Positions 52,822 to 61,297 of a DNA stretch of 64,000 nucleotides are shown in pieces (positions within the stretch are counted from its first letter, which is position 1; each line of letters opens with the position of its first letter). The DNA comes from Tessaracoccus rhinocerotis (GTDB lineage Bacteria > Actinomycetota > Actinomycetes > Propionibacteriales > Propionibacteriaceae). The position numbers and the translations under genes are program-made. The stretch lies in contig NZ_VKKG01000004.1 of NCBI RefSeq assembly GCF_007197885.1, forward strand, positions 124,001 to 188,000. The letters run 5' to 3'. Under the pieces are notes generated by a model that was given only the letters and a program-made list of their open reading frames with translations, did not search any database and was not told the DNA's origin.

Positions 52822-54432
52822 TCACGCTCCCGCTAGCAGGGCAGCCTCCGCCTCCTTGGTCCACACGCCGTCGTTCAGCTTGGCGGCCACGTGGGGCAGC
52901 TTCTCGGGCATGTCGACCAGGCGCGTGAGCGGCAGGTCGTGGAGCATCGGGAAGACCATGATCTTGCCGCCGGAGGTGCGGTTCATCACGGAGTCGATCG
53001 CGTCCTGGAAACCGGCCATGCCGGTGACCGCGTCGAGCGAGATGTGGGTGTCGATGATCCCCTTCTCGATCTTGTCCAGCACCGTGCGCATGTCGGAGAC
53101 GTCGGAGCCGGAGGTGCCCAGCATGAAGATCCGGCGCTCGACGATGCCCTGCAGGTCGAACTCGCCGAGCGTGCCCGCGGGGATGCCTGCGAACGCGTTG
53201 ATGATGGCGTCCTCGGCCGCCAGGTCCACGGCCTGCGCCACCAGCGCGGGGACGGGGACCATGCAGCTGATGTGGGTGTAGCCCGGCTCCAGCTGGGTGC
53301 TGCCGGTGTTGATCACCTCGAGGGGCACGCCGTGCTCCTCGGCGACGGGACCGACGATGGAGCGCAGGTGCTCGAGGCGCTCGTCGCTCAGGTCGGTGGC
53401 CGCGACGCTGATCCGGTCGAAGCCCGAGGTCAGGGCCCGCATGGTGTGCATCTGTCCCATGGGACCGGCGGCGCCGATGATGGCCACCTTGTCACCGTCG
53501 CGGAGCTCGCCGGTGGCGGGGACCCACGCGTAGGCGTCGGCGGGGTCGGAGTCGACGGTGCCGATGAAGCGGATGAAGTCGTAGTGCACGCGCCCGATGT
53601 CCAGCTTCACGTTGCGCTGGATGGTCTGGCCACCGAGGACGGCGCAGAAGGTGGCGCGGGTGCCGAGCAGCGGGGCGAGTGCCTCGATGACGTCGGCGTC
53701 GGCGCCGTAGTAGATGATGTCGTCGAAGGCCTGGCCCTCGAGCGTCGACACCTCGCCGGGGGCGACGGTGAGGGTCTCGGCCGGCTGGTGCTCGGCGGTC
53801 AGGGAATCGACCCCGTAGGACTCGCCGTCGGTGACCACCAGCAGGCGGCCGCCGTCGGCGAGGTGGTTGCGCTCGGCCCAGGCGTAGGAGCCCTCGACGG
53901 TGGCCCACGGCTCGATCAGGCCGACGGCCGCGGCGGACGGGCCGTCGGAGACGTGGATCAGGAACTCCTCACCGGAGGGCGACACCACGCAGCGCTCGTC
54001 GATGACGACGTACTCCTGCAGCGCCCCCTCGAAGTTGTAGCCGAAGGCCCCGTTGGACTTGGGCGTGCGCAGGTGCTTCCAGTCCGCCTGGACCAGGACC
54101 CGGTCGCCGACCTTGAAGTGGCTGACCTGGTCGCCCACCGCGACGATGCGGCCGACCGGCTCGTGGCCGGGAACCGTGGGCTGGGAGCCGGGCTTGTAGC
54201 CGGGGATCTCCGGGAGGGCGGCGAGGTCCATGCCGGCGACCACCTCGGCCTTGCGGGGGTGGGAGTCGAAGGCGTGCAGGAGCTTCGTGTCGGAGAAGCA
54301 GATGCCGCAGGCCTCGACCTGGAGCAGCAGCTGCGTCGGTCCCACCGGGTCCACCGGCTTGGACTTGTTGTGGAGGATCTCGTCCTTCCCGGTGATCTGG
54401 ATGGCATGTTGGGTGGTGGGGATCTCGACCAC
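52822..54432 (-). CDS. Unusually long MDR zinc-type dehydrogenase (sorbose-1-phosphate reductase-like)
   Basis: A 536-aa medium-chain dehydrogenase, against about 350 for most of the family. The N-terminal GroES domain has the catalytic Cys in ACGICFSDTK and GHEPVGRI, but no four-Cys structural zinc cluster. Residues about 195-320 look like an inserted or degenerate Rossmann region (GGRLLVVTDG, DDIIYYGADADVIEALAP). The standard dinucleotide motif comes later, in VAIIGAAGPMGQMH (about 345). Similar long enzymes occur in sorbose and polyol operons. The GTG at 54432 follows AAGGAG by 5 nt. The divergent SorC-type regulator suggests control by a phosphorylated sugar or polyol. Confidence 0.75.
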   Translation of the reverse strand: MVEIPTTQHAIQITGKDEILHNKSKPVDPVGPTQLLLQVEACGICFSDTKLLHAFDSHPRKAEVVAGMDLAALPEIPGYKPGSQPTVPGHEPVGRIVAVGDQVSHFKVGDRVLVQADWKHLRTPKSNGAFGYNFEGALQEYVVIDERCVVSPSGEEFLIHVSDGPSAAAVGLIEPWATVEGSYAWAERNHLADGGRLLVVTDGESYGVDSLTAEHQPAETLTVAPGEVSTLEGQAFDDIIYYGADADVIEALAPLLGTRATFCAVLGGQTIQRNVKLDIGRVHYDFIRFIGTVDSDPADAYAWVPATGELRDGDKVAIIGAAGPMGQMHTMRALTSGFDRISVAATDLSDERLEHLRSIVGPVAEEHGVPLEVINTGSTQLEPGYTHISCMVPVPALVAQAVDLAAEDAIINAFAGIPAGTLGEFDLQGIVERRIFMLGTSGSDVSDMRTVLDKIEKGIIDTHISLDAVTGMAGFQDAIDSVMNRTSGGKIMVFPMLHDLPLTRLVDMPEKLPHVAAKLNDGVWTKEAEAALLAGA

Positions 54433-54562
54433 TGCGACTCCTTCATCGATGACGTGGATGTTGTTCGTGCCCCCATTCTCGCCGCTGTCCTCAGTCGTGA
54501 GAAGGTGTCGGGACAAGTCTGGGCATCGGCTCAGGAGGTACCCGGGTGAGGGGAGTAGTGGC

Positions 54563-55498
54563 GTGGTGCTGACACCGCAGGGCGACGACTTCGACATCGT
54601 CGTGCGTGCCGCCTGGCTCTACTACGAGGACGGCCTGACGCAGGCGCAGGTGGCCAAGCGGCTGTTCGTCTCGCGGCAGAGCGTCGGCCGACTGCTCGAG
54701 TCCGCCCGGCAGCACGGGATCGTGCGCATCGAGATGGACGCCCAGTACCTCGCCGCGATGGGCTGGGCCACGAGGCTGCGGGAGCGCCTGGGCCTCGACG
54801 ACGCCGTCGTGGTCCCGACCTCAGACGGCCCCCTCTCGCGGGAGCGCACCAACGAGCGGGTCGCCGCCGCCACCGCCGCCTACGTGCGACGCCACCTGCA
54901 CCCGGGCGTCGTGGTGGGCGTCAGCTGGGCGGACAGCGTCGCCCGGGCCCTGACGATGCTTTCGGCCGAGTCGCTCGACGGCGTCACGCTCGCCTCCGCC
55001 GCCGGCACCATCGACAACGTCGCCACCCTCGTGTCCGAGAACCCCGAGGCGGTCCGACGGCTGCGCACCGTGCCCGCGCCGCTGTTCGTCTCGAGCGCCG
55101 CGACGGCGGCCGCCCTGCTGGCGGAGGACCCGGTGGCCAGCGTGTTCGCGCTCGCCCGCAGCGCCTCCATCACCCTCACCGGGGTGGGCGCGGTTCGGCC
55201 GGGCTCGTCCGCGGTCCGCACCGGCATGGTCACCGACGAGGAGGTCGCGGAGTTCGGGCGCCGCGGCGCGGTGGGCGACATGCTCGGGCAGTGGTTCGAC
55301 ATCCGCGGGCGCGTGGTGCGGGGCGACGTCTCCGAGCGGACGGTCAGCCTGCGGCTGGAGGAGATGCGGGAGCTGCCGAACGTCGTCGCGGTTGCGGCCG
55401 GCCAGGAGAAGGTGGACGCCATCCGCGGCGCCGTGGCCGGTGGCTACCTGAACGTGCTGGTCACCGACGAGCCGACGGCCGAGCGCCTGCTGGCCTGA
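54563..55498 (+). CDS. SorC-family sugar-binding transcriptional regulator
   Basis: A 311-aa regulator with an N-terminal helix-turn-helix (YYEDGLTQAQVAKRLFVSRQ) and a C-terminal sugar-phosphate isomerase-like effector domain (about 60-311), with VVVGVSWADSVARAL, TLASAAGTIDN and GAVGDMLGQWFDIRG. The GTG at 54563 has GAGGGGAG 7 nt upstream; GTG at 54566 is the alternative. It is divergent, across 130 bp, from the long MDR gene that it probably regulates. It converges with the EccD-like gene, 3 nt away. Confidence 0.88.
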   Translation: MVLTPQGDDFDIVVRAAWLYYEDGLTQAQVAKRLFVSRQSVGRLLESARQHGIVRIEMDAQYLAAMGWATRLRERLGLDDAVVVPTSDGPLSRERTNERVAAATAAYVRRHLHPGVVVGVSWADSVARALTMLSAESLDGVTLASAAGTIDNVATLVSENPEAVRRLRTVPAPLFVSSAATAAALLAEDPVASVFALARSASITLTGVGAVRPGSSAVRTGMVTDEEVAEFGRRGAVGDMLGQWFDIRGRVVRGDVSERTVSLRLEEMRELPNVVAVAAGQEKVDAIRGAVAGGYLNVLVTDEPTAERLLA

Positions 55499-55501
55499 TG
55501 C

Positions 55502-56908
55502 TCAGCCGAACAGCGAGCGGAAGTACGTGTAGAGGTCGAGCACGCCCAGCAGCGACGGGACGATGCCCATGATCGCGAGCCACTCGAAGATGTCGCCCCA
55601 GCGCCCCCAGGTGGGGGAGATGATCTTGGCGTAGGTGGCCGCGGAGTAGTGCGCGAACACGTACCCGACGGCCAGCACGCAGCCGAAGAGCACCAGCACG
55701 CCGGTGACGGACTGGGTGGCTCCGGTGCCCAGCGCGAACAGTGCGAAGGCGGTCACGAGAGTGCCGCCCAGCAGCAGCGCCATCCGCTGCGCGAGCCCGA
55801 CGAAGGCGCGGGCGCGGAGCAGGAACGCCAGGCCGGTGCAGATGCACAGGGACAGGGCCCAGAGACTGCCCTGCTGCAGCACGAGCAGGGAGCACAGCAC
55901 CGCCGTCGCCGTGGTGGAGGCCAGGAGAGCTCCGAGGATCTTGTCCGCCAGGAGGGCCCGCTGGACGATGTCTGCCTGGACGGGGGTCTCGTCGGCGAGG
56001 ATCGCCTCAGTGGTGACCGGCAGGTTGGGCAGCGCGATGCCGGCGAGGCGGTAGCTGAACGCGGGCAGGAACCCCGTCAGGACGGCCATCACACCCATGG
56101 TGACGGCGGCGACCTCGATCTCCTTGCCGTAGTTCAGTGCCATGGCGCTGGCGCTGACCAGCATGAACCCGGCGGTCAGCGCGACGGCGAACAGGGCCAT
56201 CGCGTGCACCCGTGCGGCCAGCGCGCTGGCGGCCGAAGCGACCAGCACCAGGGCGCCCGCCATCAGGATCCTGATGGGAAGGGGCACCGGTTCGACGCTG
56301 ATCAGGTTCGGCAGGAACCAGCCGGTGATGCCGCCCAGGGCGACGCTGGCCCACGCCAGGCACGTCGCAGTCGGGACCTCCCCGGCGGCGCGTGCCAGCG
56401 AGACGGAGGCGATGAAGGCGGCGAAGCTCAGGAAGCCGCTGAGGGCGATGGCGAGCAGCAGCGGCACGCCCTGGACGTCCATGGCGCCCTGCACCGTCAG
56501 CAGCGGCGCCCCGATCAGCAGCACCAGCATCAGGATGAGGCCCATGGTGCGGCTGTGCCGGGCGGCCCAGGAGGGCCGGGAGTTGGTGGCGCCGGCGACT
56601 GCGTCGACGACGTCGTCGAAGGCGGCGTCGGGGATGGCGTTCTCGCGCTGGCGCAGGTGAAGCGTCTCGCCGTCGCGGATGTTGAGCTTGGCCACCGGGG
56701 TGTACAGGTCGAACGGGTCGGAGCCGAACCGCTGCAGCACCCACGCGTGGACGGCGTCGGTGGGGGTGTTGGCCTCGAGCCCGGAGAACCGCAGGATGCT
56801 CGGGAGCAGTTCGCTGAGGCTGACGCTTCCGGGTAGCGCGAGGTCGACCCGTCGGGACTGCGAGATGATCGTGACCCGGGACAGGTCCTCCTCGGTGGTG
56901 CTGCTCAC
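55502..56908 (-). CDS. EccD-like type VII secretion membrane protein (orphan)
   Basis: A 468-aa protein with an N-terminal ubiquitin-like (YukD) domain of about 90 residues (VTIISQSRRVDLALPGSVSLS to GETLHLRQ), a cytosolic linker, and eleven predicted helices from about residue 120. This is the architecture and length of EccD, the pore-lining component of ESX secretion. The GTG at 56908 was chosen because the frame upstream shows no similarity. No EccC ATPase, EccB, EccE, mycosin or WXG100 gene is in the window, so it is isolated on a single-gene transcript. Confidence 0.8.
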   Translation of the reverse strand: MSSTTEEDLSRVTIISQSRRVDLALPGSVSLSELLPSILRFSGLEANTPTDAVHAWVLQRFGSDPFDLYTPVAKLNIRDGETLHLRQRENAIPDAAFDDVVDAVAGATNSRPSWAARHSRTMGLILMLVLLIGAPLLTVQGAMDVQGVPLLLAIALSGFLSFAAFIASVSLARAAGEVPTATCLAWASVALGGITGWFLPNLISVEPVPLPIRILMAGALVLVASAASALAARVHAMALFAVALTAGFMLVSASAMALNYGKEIEVAAVTMGVMAVLTGFLPAFSYRLAGIALPNLPVTTEAILADETPVQADIVQRALLADKILGALLASTTATAVLCSLLVLQQGSLWALSLCICTGLAFLLRARAFVGLAQRMALLLGGTLVTAFALFALGTGATQSVTGVLVLFGCVLAVGYVFAHYSAATYAKIISPTWGRWGDIFEWLAIMGIVPSLLGVLDLYTYFRSLFG

Positions 56909-57372
56909 GGCCCTACCGTAATGGGCCACGCGGTCACGGACCAATGAATCCCGTTACCGAGACGGTGAATTCCGGCCTGTGGCAGTGCTGCCGATGGCGC
57001 CCGGGACGGTCGGAGCCACTGACCGCACAACTCCGTCCACCTGCGGTGTCGGCGGAGATCTGTTAAGGTCTGGAACCGTTTGCTGGGCCCTTCGGTCCGG
57101 CGCGAGGACGGTCCCGCGATTGCGACGGGACGGCACCCGATCAATGACCGACGGGCCCGCGTGCGTCAATGCGCACCCAGATGGGCCGACGCGTGCGGGT
57201 GTCCCGAGGAGAGAAGGGTTGGGTGGTTGCCGGGTCGAGGGCTCGAGCGCGTCAAATTCTGATTGCCCGTGGAGCAATGCCCCCGCGGTGCCAGACGTGC
57301 AGGACAAAAGCACGCGATGACCTTCCGGTCTCGCAGCGATTTCTTTGACTACGTCGAAAGGGAGGTGGCGCC
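56909..57372 (+). promoter_or_regulatory. 464-bp region with promoter and long structured leader of the SSS symporter
   Basis: No gene is seen. An extended -10 (TGT-TAAGGT, 57061-57069) predicts a start near 57076 and a leader of about 297 nt. The leader holds stems GTCCCG/CGGGAC (57111-57116, 57126-57131), GGCCC/GGGCC (57154-57158, 57183-57187) around GTGCG/CGCAC (57161-57165, 57172-57176), ATTGC/GCAAT (57262-57278) and CGTGC/GCACG (57296-57314). A competing 12-bp pairing (57156-57167 with 57188-57199, two G-U) would exclude the nested stem. No known riboswitch consensus was recognised. Confidence 0.45.
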
Positions 57373-59079
57373 ATGGGTGACCTGGGAACGGCACAGTTCA
57401 GCGCCGTCGTTGTCGTACTTCTACTCGTCCTCTTCTATGGAGGGACATTCCTCATCTCAACCCGAATCGGGAAGAAGGAGGAGAACGCCGACGGCTACAT
57501 GACGGCCGGCAACAACATCGGCTTCGGTATCTCGGCGGCCAGCATGACCGCCACCTGGATCTGGGCCTCGTCCATGTACGCGTCGGCCACGTCCGGCTAC
57601 ACGTACGGGATCTCCGGACCCATCCACTACGGCCTCTGGGGCGCGTTGATGATCCTGTTCATCTACCCCTTCGGCAAGCGCATCCGGCAGGTGGCGCCCC
57701 GCGCCCACACCCTCGCCGAGGTGATGTTCGCGCGGCATGGCCGCTCCAGCCAGCTGATGCTCGCCGGCTCCAACGTCGTCGGCTCCATCATCTCCCTGAT
57801 GTCCAACTTCATCGCCGGTGGCGTCCTGATCTCGATGCTCTCCCCCTTCACGTTCATCCAGGGCGTGTTCTGCGTGGCCGGCGGCGTGCTGCTGTACACG
57901 CTGTGGTCCGGTTTCCGTGCCTCCGTCCTCACCGACTTCGTACAGGTGGTGGCGATGCTGGGTGCGGTCGCGGTGATCGTGCCGGTAATCTTCTTCGCCG
58001 CCGGGTTCCCGGCCGCGTTCGAGACCGGTGCCGCCAACCTCACCCCGGAGCAGGGCAACTTCTTCTCCAGCGAGGCCTTCCTCGGCCAGGGTGCCCCCTA
58101 CATCGCGGCCGTGCTGGCCTACGCCATCGGCAACCAGACGATCGCGCAGCGGCTGTTCGCAGTGCGCGAGGACCTGATCAAGCCCACCTTCGTGACCGCC
58201 ACCGTCGGTTACGGGGCCATGGTGATCGGTGTCGGCATGCTGGGCGTGCTCGCGCTCTACCTCGGGTTCGAACCCACCGGCGGAGACCTCAACAACCTCA
58301 TCCCCGAGATGGCGGCCACATACCTGCCGACCGTCCTGCTGGCGGTGTTCTTCATCATGATCATCGGGGCCCTGTCCTCGACCTCTGACTCCGACCTGTC
58401 GGCGCTGTCGTCCATCGCAATGGCCGACATCTACGGCCAGAACATCTCCACCAAGGCCGACGCCAACCCGAGGACGATGCTGCTCGTGGGCCGCATCACG
58501 ATGGTGGTGGCCACGGCGATCGCGATTGCCTTCGCCAGCCTGCAGCTGAACATCCTGGACCTGCTCGTGTTCGTCGGTGCCCTCTGGGGCGCGCTGGTGT
58601 TCCCCGTGCTGGCCAGCTTCTACTGGGACAAGGTCACCAACAAGGCCTTCACCGTCTCCGTCATCGCAGCGCTCGCCCTGTTCATCCCGGTGCGGTTCTC
58701 GCTGGTCCCGATGTCGGGCCCGTTCGGCCTGCTGGTCGAGGTGCTCTCGGTCGTCGGCATCGGCGTCGTCCTGGGCCTGATGGTCTTCGGCTTCCTCGGG
58801 CTGCGGGTGGCGCGCGTGGTCGGCGTGGTGGCCGCCCTGGCCTCCGCCCCCTTCGTGTTCGGGTTCCTGCGCGACTACGCCACCCTGAGCGCCTCGCTCG
58901 TGGCCTACGCGGTCAGCACCATCGTGTGCTTCGCCATGTCCATCGGCAACAAGGAGCGGTTCGACTTCGCCGTCATCCAGGACGTCACCGGCGACTTCGA
59001 CGAGGACCCCGCGGATGTTGTGCGGGAGGCCGAGACGGCCCTCGACGAAACCGACTCCGATCTCGCGAAGGAGGCCTGA
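57373..59079 (+). CDS. Sodium:solute symporter (SSS family)
   Basis: A 568-aa membrane transporter with about 13 to 14 helices that couples Na+ entry to uptake of a small solute. ASMTATWIWASSMYASATSG and the GNQTIAQRLFAV motif place it in the SSS family, near urea/DUR3-like and monocarboxylate carriers. The ATG follows GGGAGG by 7 nt. The acidic cytosolic tail (about 530-568) is unusual only in charge. The substrate is not assigned. The next gene, 1 nt downstream, encodes a short single-helix partner. Confidence 0.9.
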   Translation: MGDLGTAQFSAVVVVLLLVLFYGGTFLISTRIGKKEENADGYMTAGNNIGFGISAASMTATWIWASSMYASATSGYTYGISGPIHYGLWGALMILFIYPFGKRIRQVAPRAHTLAEVMFARHGRSSQLMLAGSNVVGSIISLMSNFIAGGVLISMLSPFTFIQGVFCVAGGVLLYTLWSGFRASVLTDFVQVVAMLGAVAVIVPVIFFAAGFPAAFETGAANLTPEQGNFFSSEAFLGQGAPYIAAVLAYAIGNQTIAQRLFAVREDLIKPTFVTATVGYGAMVIGVGMLGVLALYLGFEPTGGDLNNLIPEMAATYLPTVLLAVFFIMIIGALSSTSDSDLSALSSIAMADIYGQNISTKADANPRTMLLVGRITMVVATAIAIAFASLQLNILDLLVFVGALWGALVFPVLASFYWDKVTNKAFTVSVIAALALFIPVRFSLVPMSGPFGLLVEVLSVVGIGVVLGLMVFGFLGLRVARVVGVVAALASAPFVFGFLRDYATLSASLVAYAVSTIVCFAMSIGNKERFDFAVIQDVTGDFDEDPADVVREAETALDETDSDLAKEA

Positions 59080-59080
59080 G

Positions 59081-59209
59081 ATGGCCATCGCAATGAGCAT
59101 CTACGTACTCGTGTGGCCGGTGGTGGTGGCGGTGGTGCTGTTCGTCATCAGCCGCGCCTTCTACCGAGAGTGGAATGCCGCCCGCCGCCGCGGCGAGGAC
59201 CTCATCTGA
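59081..59209 (+). CDS. Small subunit-like partner of the SSS symporter
   Basis: A 42-aa protein with one helix (MSIYVLVWPVVVAVVLFVIS) and a basic cytosolic end (FYREWNAARRRGEDLI). AAGGAGG lies 6 nt before the ATG and the gene starts 1 nt after the symporter stop. Such short proteins follow SSS genes in several actinobacteria and are annotated as putative transporter small subunits. The tight spacing and good ribosome site support a real gene. Confidence 0.8.
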   Translation: MAIAMSIYVLVWPVVVAVVLFVISRAFYREWNAARRRGEDLI

Positions 59210-59230
59210 CCGGTCGTCCCGGCTGACGCG

Positions 59231-59360
59231 CATCAGTGTTGCGTTGGGTGCTGACTGCAGGGCCCAGCGCAACAGTGTCGCGCTGGGGGCACCAGGTCCG
59301 CCGGCAAGACTGTTGCGGGAGGTGCCGTCGTCAGCGCCCAGCGCAACACTGTTGCGCGGG
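59231..59360. repeat. Palindromic intergenic repeat (family A), second locus
   Basis: The gap between the symporter operon and the convergent iron ABC operon holds a partial inverted copy at 59231-59248 (CAGTGTTGCGTTGGG), a near-complete one at 59263-59287 (CCCAGCGCAACAGTGTCGCG onwards), a degenerate one near 59301-59320 and another at 59338-59360 (ending GTTGCGCGGG). They match the 13.5-13.6 kb family. Confidence 0.85.
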
Positions 59361-59362
59361 CG

Positions 59363-60121
59363 TCAGAAGTAGACGGCCACGGGACGTCGACCCGGGGTCT
59401 CCACGACGGTGATCTCGGTGTTGAAGATCTCCGAGAGCACGTCGTCGCGCATGATCTCGTGGGGTGAGCCGAACCTGGCGATCCTGCCGTTCTTGACCGC
59501 GCAGATGTAGTCGGAGTAGGCGGCGGCGAAGTTGATGTCGTGCAGCACGATGATGATCGTGCGGCCGAGCTCGTCGGCGGCGCGCTTCAGGTGGCGCATC
59601 ATCCGCACGGAGTGGGCGATGTCCAGGTTGTTCAGCGGCTCGTCCAGCAGGACGTACTCGGTGTCCTGGCACAGCACCATCGCCACGTAGGCGCGCTGCC
59701 GCTGCCCGCCGGAGAGCTGGTCCAGGTAGCGGTCCTCGAGGTCCCCGAGGTCGAGGAAGTCGATGTAGCGGCTGATGATCTCCTCGTCGGCGGCGGTGAG
59801 CCTGCCCTGACAGTAGGGGAACCTGCCGAAGCCGACGAGCTGGCGCACCGTCAGCCGGGTGATGAAGTGGTTCTCCTGGCGCAGGATCGACAGCACCTTC
59901 GCGAGGTCCCGGGACTTGGTGGAGGCGACGTCCATGCCAGCCACCTCGATGGCGCCCTGGTCCATGCCGAGCAGGCGTCCCACCATGGTCAGCATCGTCG
60001 ACTTGCCCGCCCCGTTGGGGCCGACGAGCGCGGTGATGCCGCCCTGGGGGATCTCCAGGTCGATGGGGCCGATCGCGACCTCGTCGCTGTATGACTTCTT
60101 GACGGCGGTGAGGGTGATCAC
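59363..60121 (-). CDS. Siderophore/ferric-iron ABC transporter ATPase
   Basis: A 252-aa ATPase of the FecE/FepC group that powers uptake of an iron chelate. Walker A is GPNGAGKST, the signature is LSGGQRQRAYVAM, Walker B is YVLLDEPLNNLD and the switch is VLHDINFAAAY. The GTG start at 60121 overlaps the upstream permease stop (GTGA). It is last of a four-gene operon. Its style resembles the petrobactin or catecholate systems (YclP/FatE) of Gram-positive bacteria. Confidence 0.92.
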   Translation of the reverse strand: MITLTAVKKSYSDEVAIGPIDLEIPQGGITALVGPNGAGKSTMLTMVGRLLGMDQGAIEVAGMDVASTKSRDLAKVLSILRQENHFITRLTVRQLVGFGRFPYCQGRLTAADEEIISRYIDFLDLGDLEDRYLDQLSGGQRQRAYVAMVLCQDTEYVLLDEPLNNLDIAHSVRMMRHLKRAADELGRTIIIVLHDINFAAAYSDYICAVKNGRIARFGSPHEIMRDDVLSEIFNTEITVVETPGRRPVAVYF

Positions 60122-61290
60122 AGTCGGCCCTTTCTGAGGATGACGAAGAGGAAGACGCTGCCCCCGACGAGTTCGATGACGATCGAGACCACGCCCTGGG
60201 CGTAGAAGACGTGGTTCATCACGAAGTAGGCGCCGGTGAGGACGACGTAGCCCACCAGGATCGCCATCGGGAACACGTAGCGGTGGTCGTAGGTGTCGGC
60301 GAGCTGGTAGGCGAGCGTCGCCACCAGGAACCCGAGGAACGTCATGGGGCCCACCAGCGCCGTCGAGACGGCGATCAGGGAGGACGCCAGGATCAGCACG
60401 ATGACCACGTTGCGCTTGTGGTTCACGCCCAGGTTGGTGCACGCCTCCCGGCCGAGCGCGATGGTGTTGAGCTCGCGGGAGCGCAGCCACAACAGCCCGC
60501 CGGCGACGAGGACGATCGGCACGGCGAGCGGGAAGTAGCTCGGGTCGGCGTTGTTGACGGACCCGAAGGTGCGGGCCGCCAACACGTCGAACTCGCTCGG
60601 CGTCAGCAGGCGCTGCATGAACGACGACACGGAACTGAGCCCACCGCCGATGATGATGCCCACCAGCAGCATGATCTGGAGGTTGGCGTACTTGCCGGAG
60701 AGCAACCAGCCGAACAGCGCCAGTGACAGGCCCACCATGACGGCGGTCTGGAGGCCGAACGCGCCGATGCCGCTGAACGCGATCAGCCCGCCGAGGCCGA
60801 ACAGGTACACGGTGGTGGTCTGGACGGCCCGGTACAGGGCCTCGAACCCCATGATCGACGGCGTGATGATGCGGTTGTGGGTGACGGTCTGGAACGCGAC
60901 GGTGGACATCGCCTGCGCCACCGCCACCAGCAGCATCACGAACACGCTGTTGGCGCGGCGCTCGGCGATCAGCCAGAAGCCGTCGGTGCCGAACTCCATC
61001 GGGTTGCCGTACGCGAGCAGGCCCGCGGAGAACAGCACCGCGAGTGCGAGCAGGACCGACAGGATGATCCAGTAGCGGCGGCGGGAGCCGCGGGTGTGGA
61101 ACGAGCCGGAGCGGCGCTCCTTCGCGGGGGCCGGCGTCGCGGCCGCGACCTGGGGCGACGTCGTCGGCTCCTGAAGGGATTCGGTCGGGCTGAACTGGAC
61201 CTCCGGCACGGTCTCGTCGGCCACGAGGGCGTAGGCGTCCTCGTCGATGGTCAGGCGCACGGTGCGCGGACGGTTCGGGGTGAAGGTCAT
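60118..61290 (-). CDS. Iron-chelate ABC permease, FecCD family (second permease)
   Basis: A 390-aa BtuC/FecD-type permease with about nine to ten helices. It carries an unusually long cytosolic N-terminus (about 70 residues, acidic and then Pro/Ala-rich) before the first helix (RRYWIILSVLLALAVLF). Conserved family stretches include TPSIMGFEALY, GREACTNLGVNH and LVGPMTFLGFLVATLAYQL, the last containing the coupling region to the ATPase. It starts 7 nt after the first permease stop. Confidence 0.9.
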   Translation of the reverse strand: MTFTPNRPRTVRLTIDEDAYALVADETVPEVQFSPTESLQEPTTSPQVAAATPAPAKERRSGSFHTRGSRRRYWIILSVLLALAVLFSAGLLAYGNPMEFGTDGFWLIAERRANSVFVMLLVAVAQAMSTVAFQTVTHNRIITPSIMGFEALYRAVQTTTVYLFGLGGLIAFSGIGAFGLQTAVMVGLSLALFGWLLSGKYANLQIMLLVGIIIGGGLSSVSSFMQRLLTPSEFDVLAARTFGSVNNADPSYFPLAVPIVLVAGGLLWLRSRELNTIALGREACTNLGVNHKRNVVIVLILASSLIAVSTALVGPMTFLGFLVATLAYQLADTYDHRYVFPMAILVGYVVLTGAYFVMNHVFYAQGVVSIVIELVGGSVFLFVILRKGRL

Positions 61291-61297
61291 GGCTTTC

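Noticed and set aside
57295-57320. Guanidine-I riboswitch, suggested by GGACAAAAG in the symporter leader
   Set aside because: The other conserved blocks of that class are absent; the motif is only the loop of a small hairpin.
57317-57502. A small upstream ORF starting at 57317 and overlapping the symporter gene
   Set aside because: It runs about 130 nt into the symporter in another frame, has no similarity, and its composition degenerates to Ser/Arg after the overlap starts.
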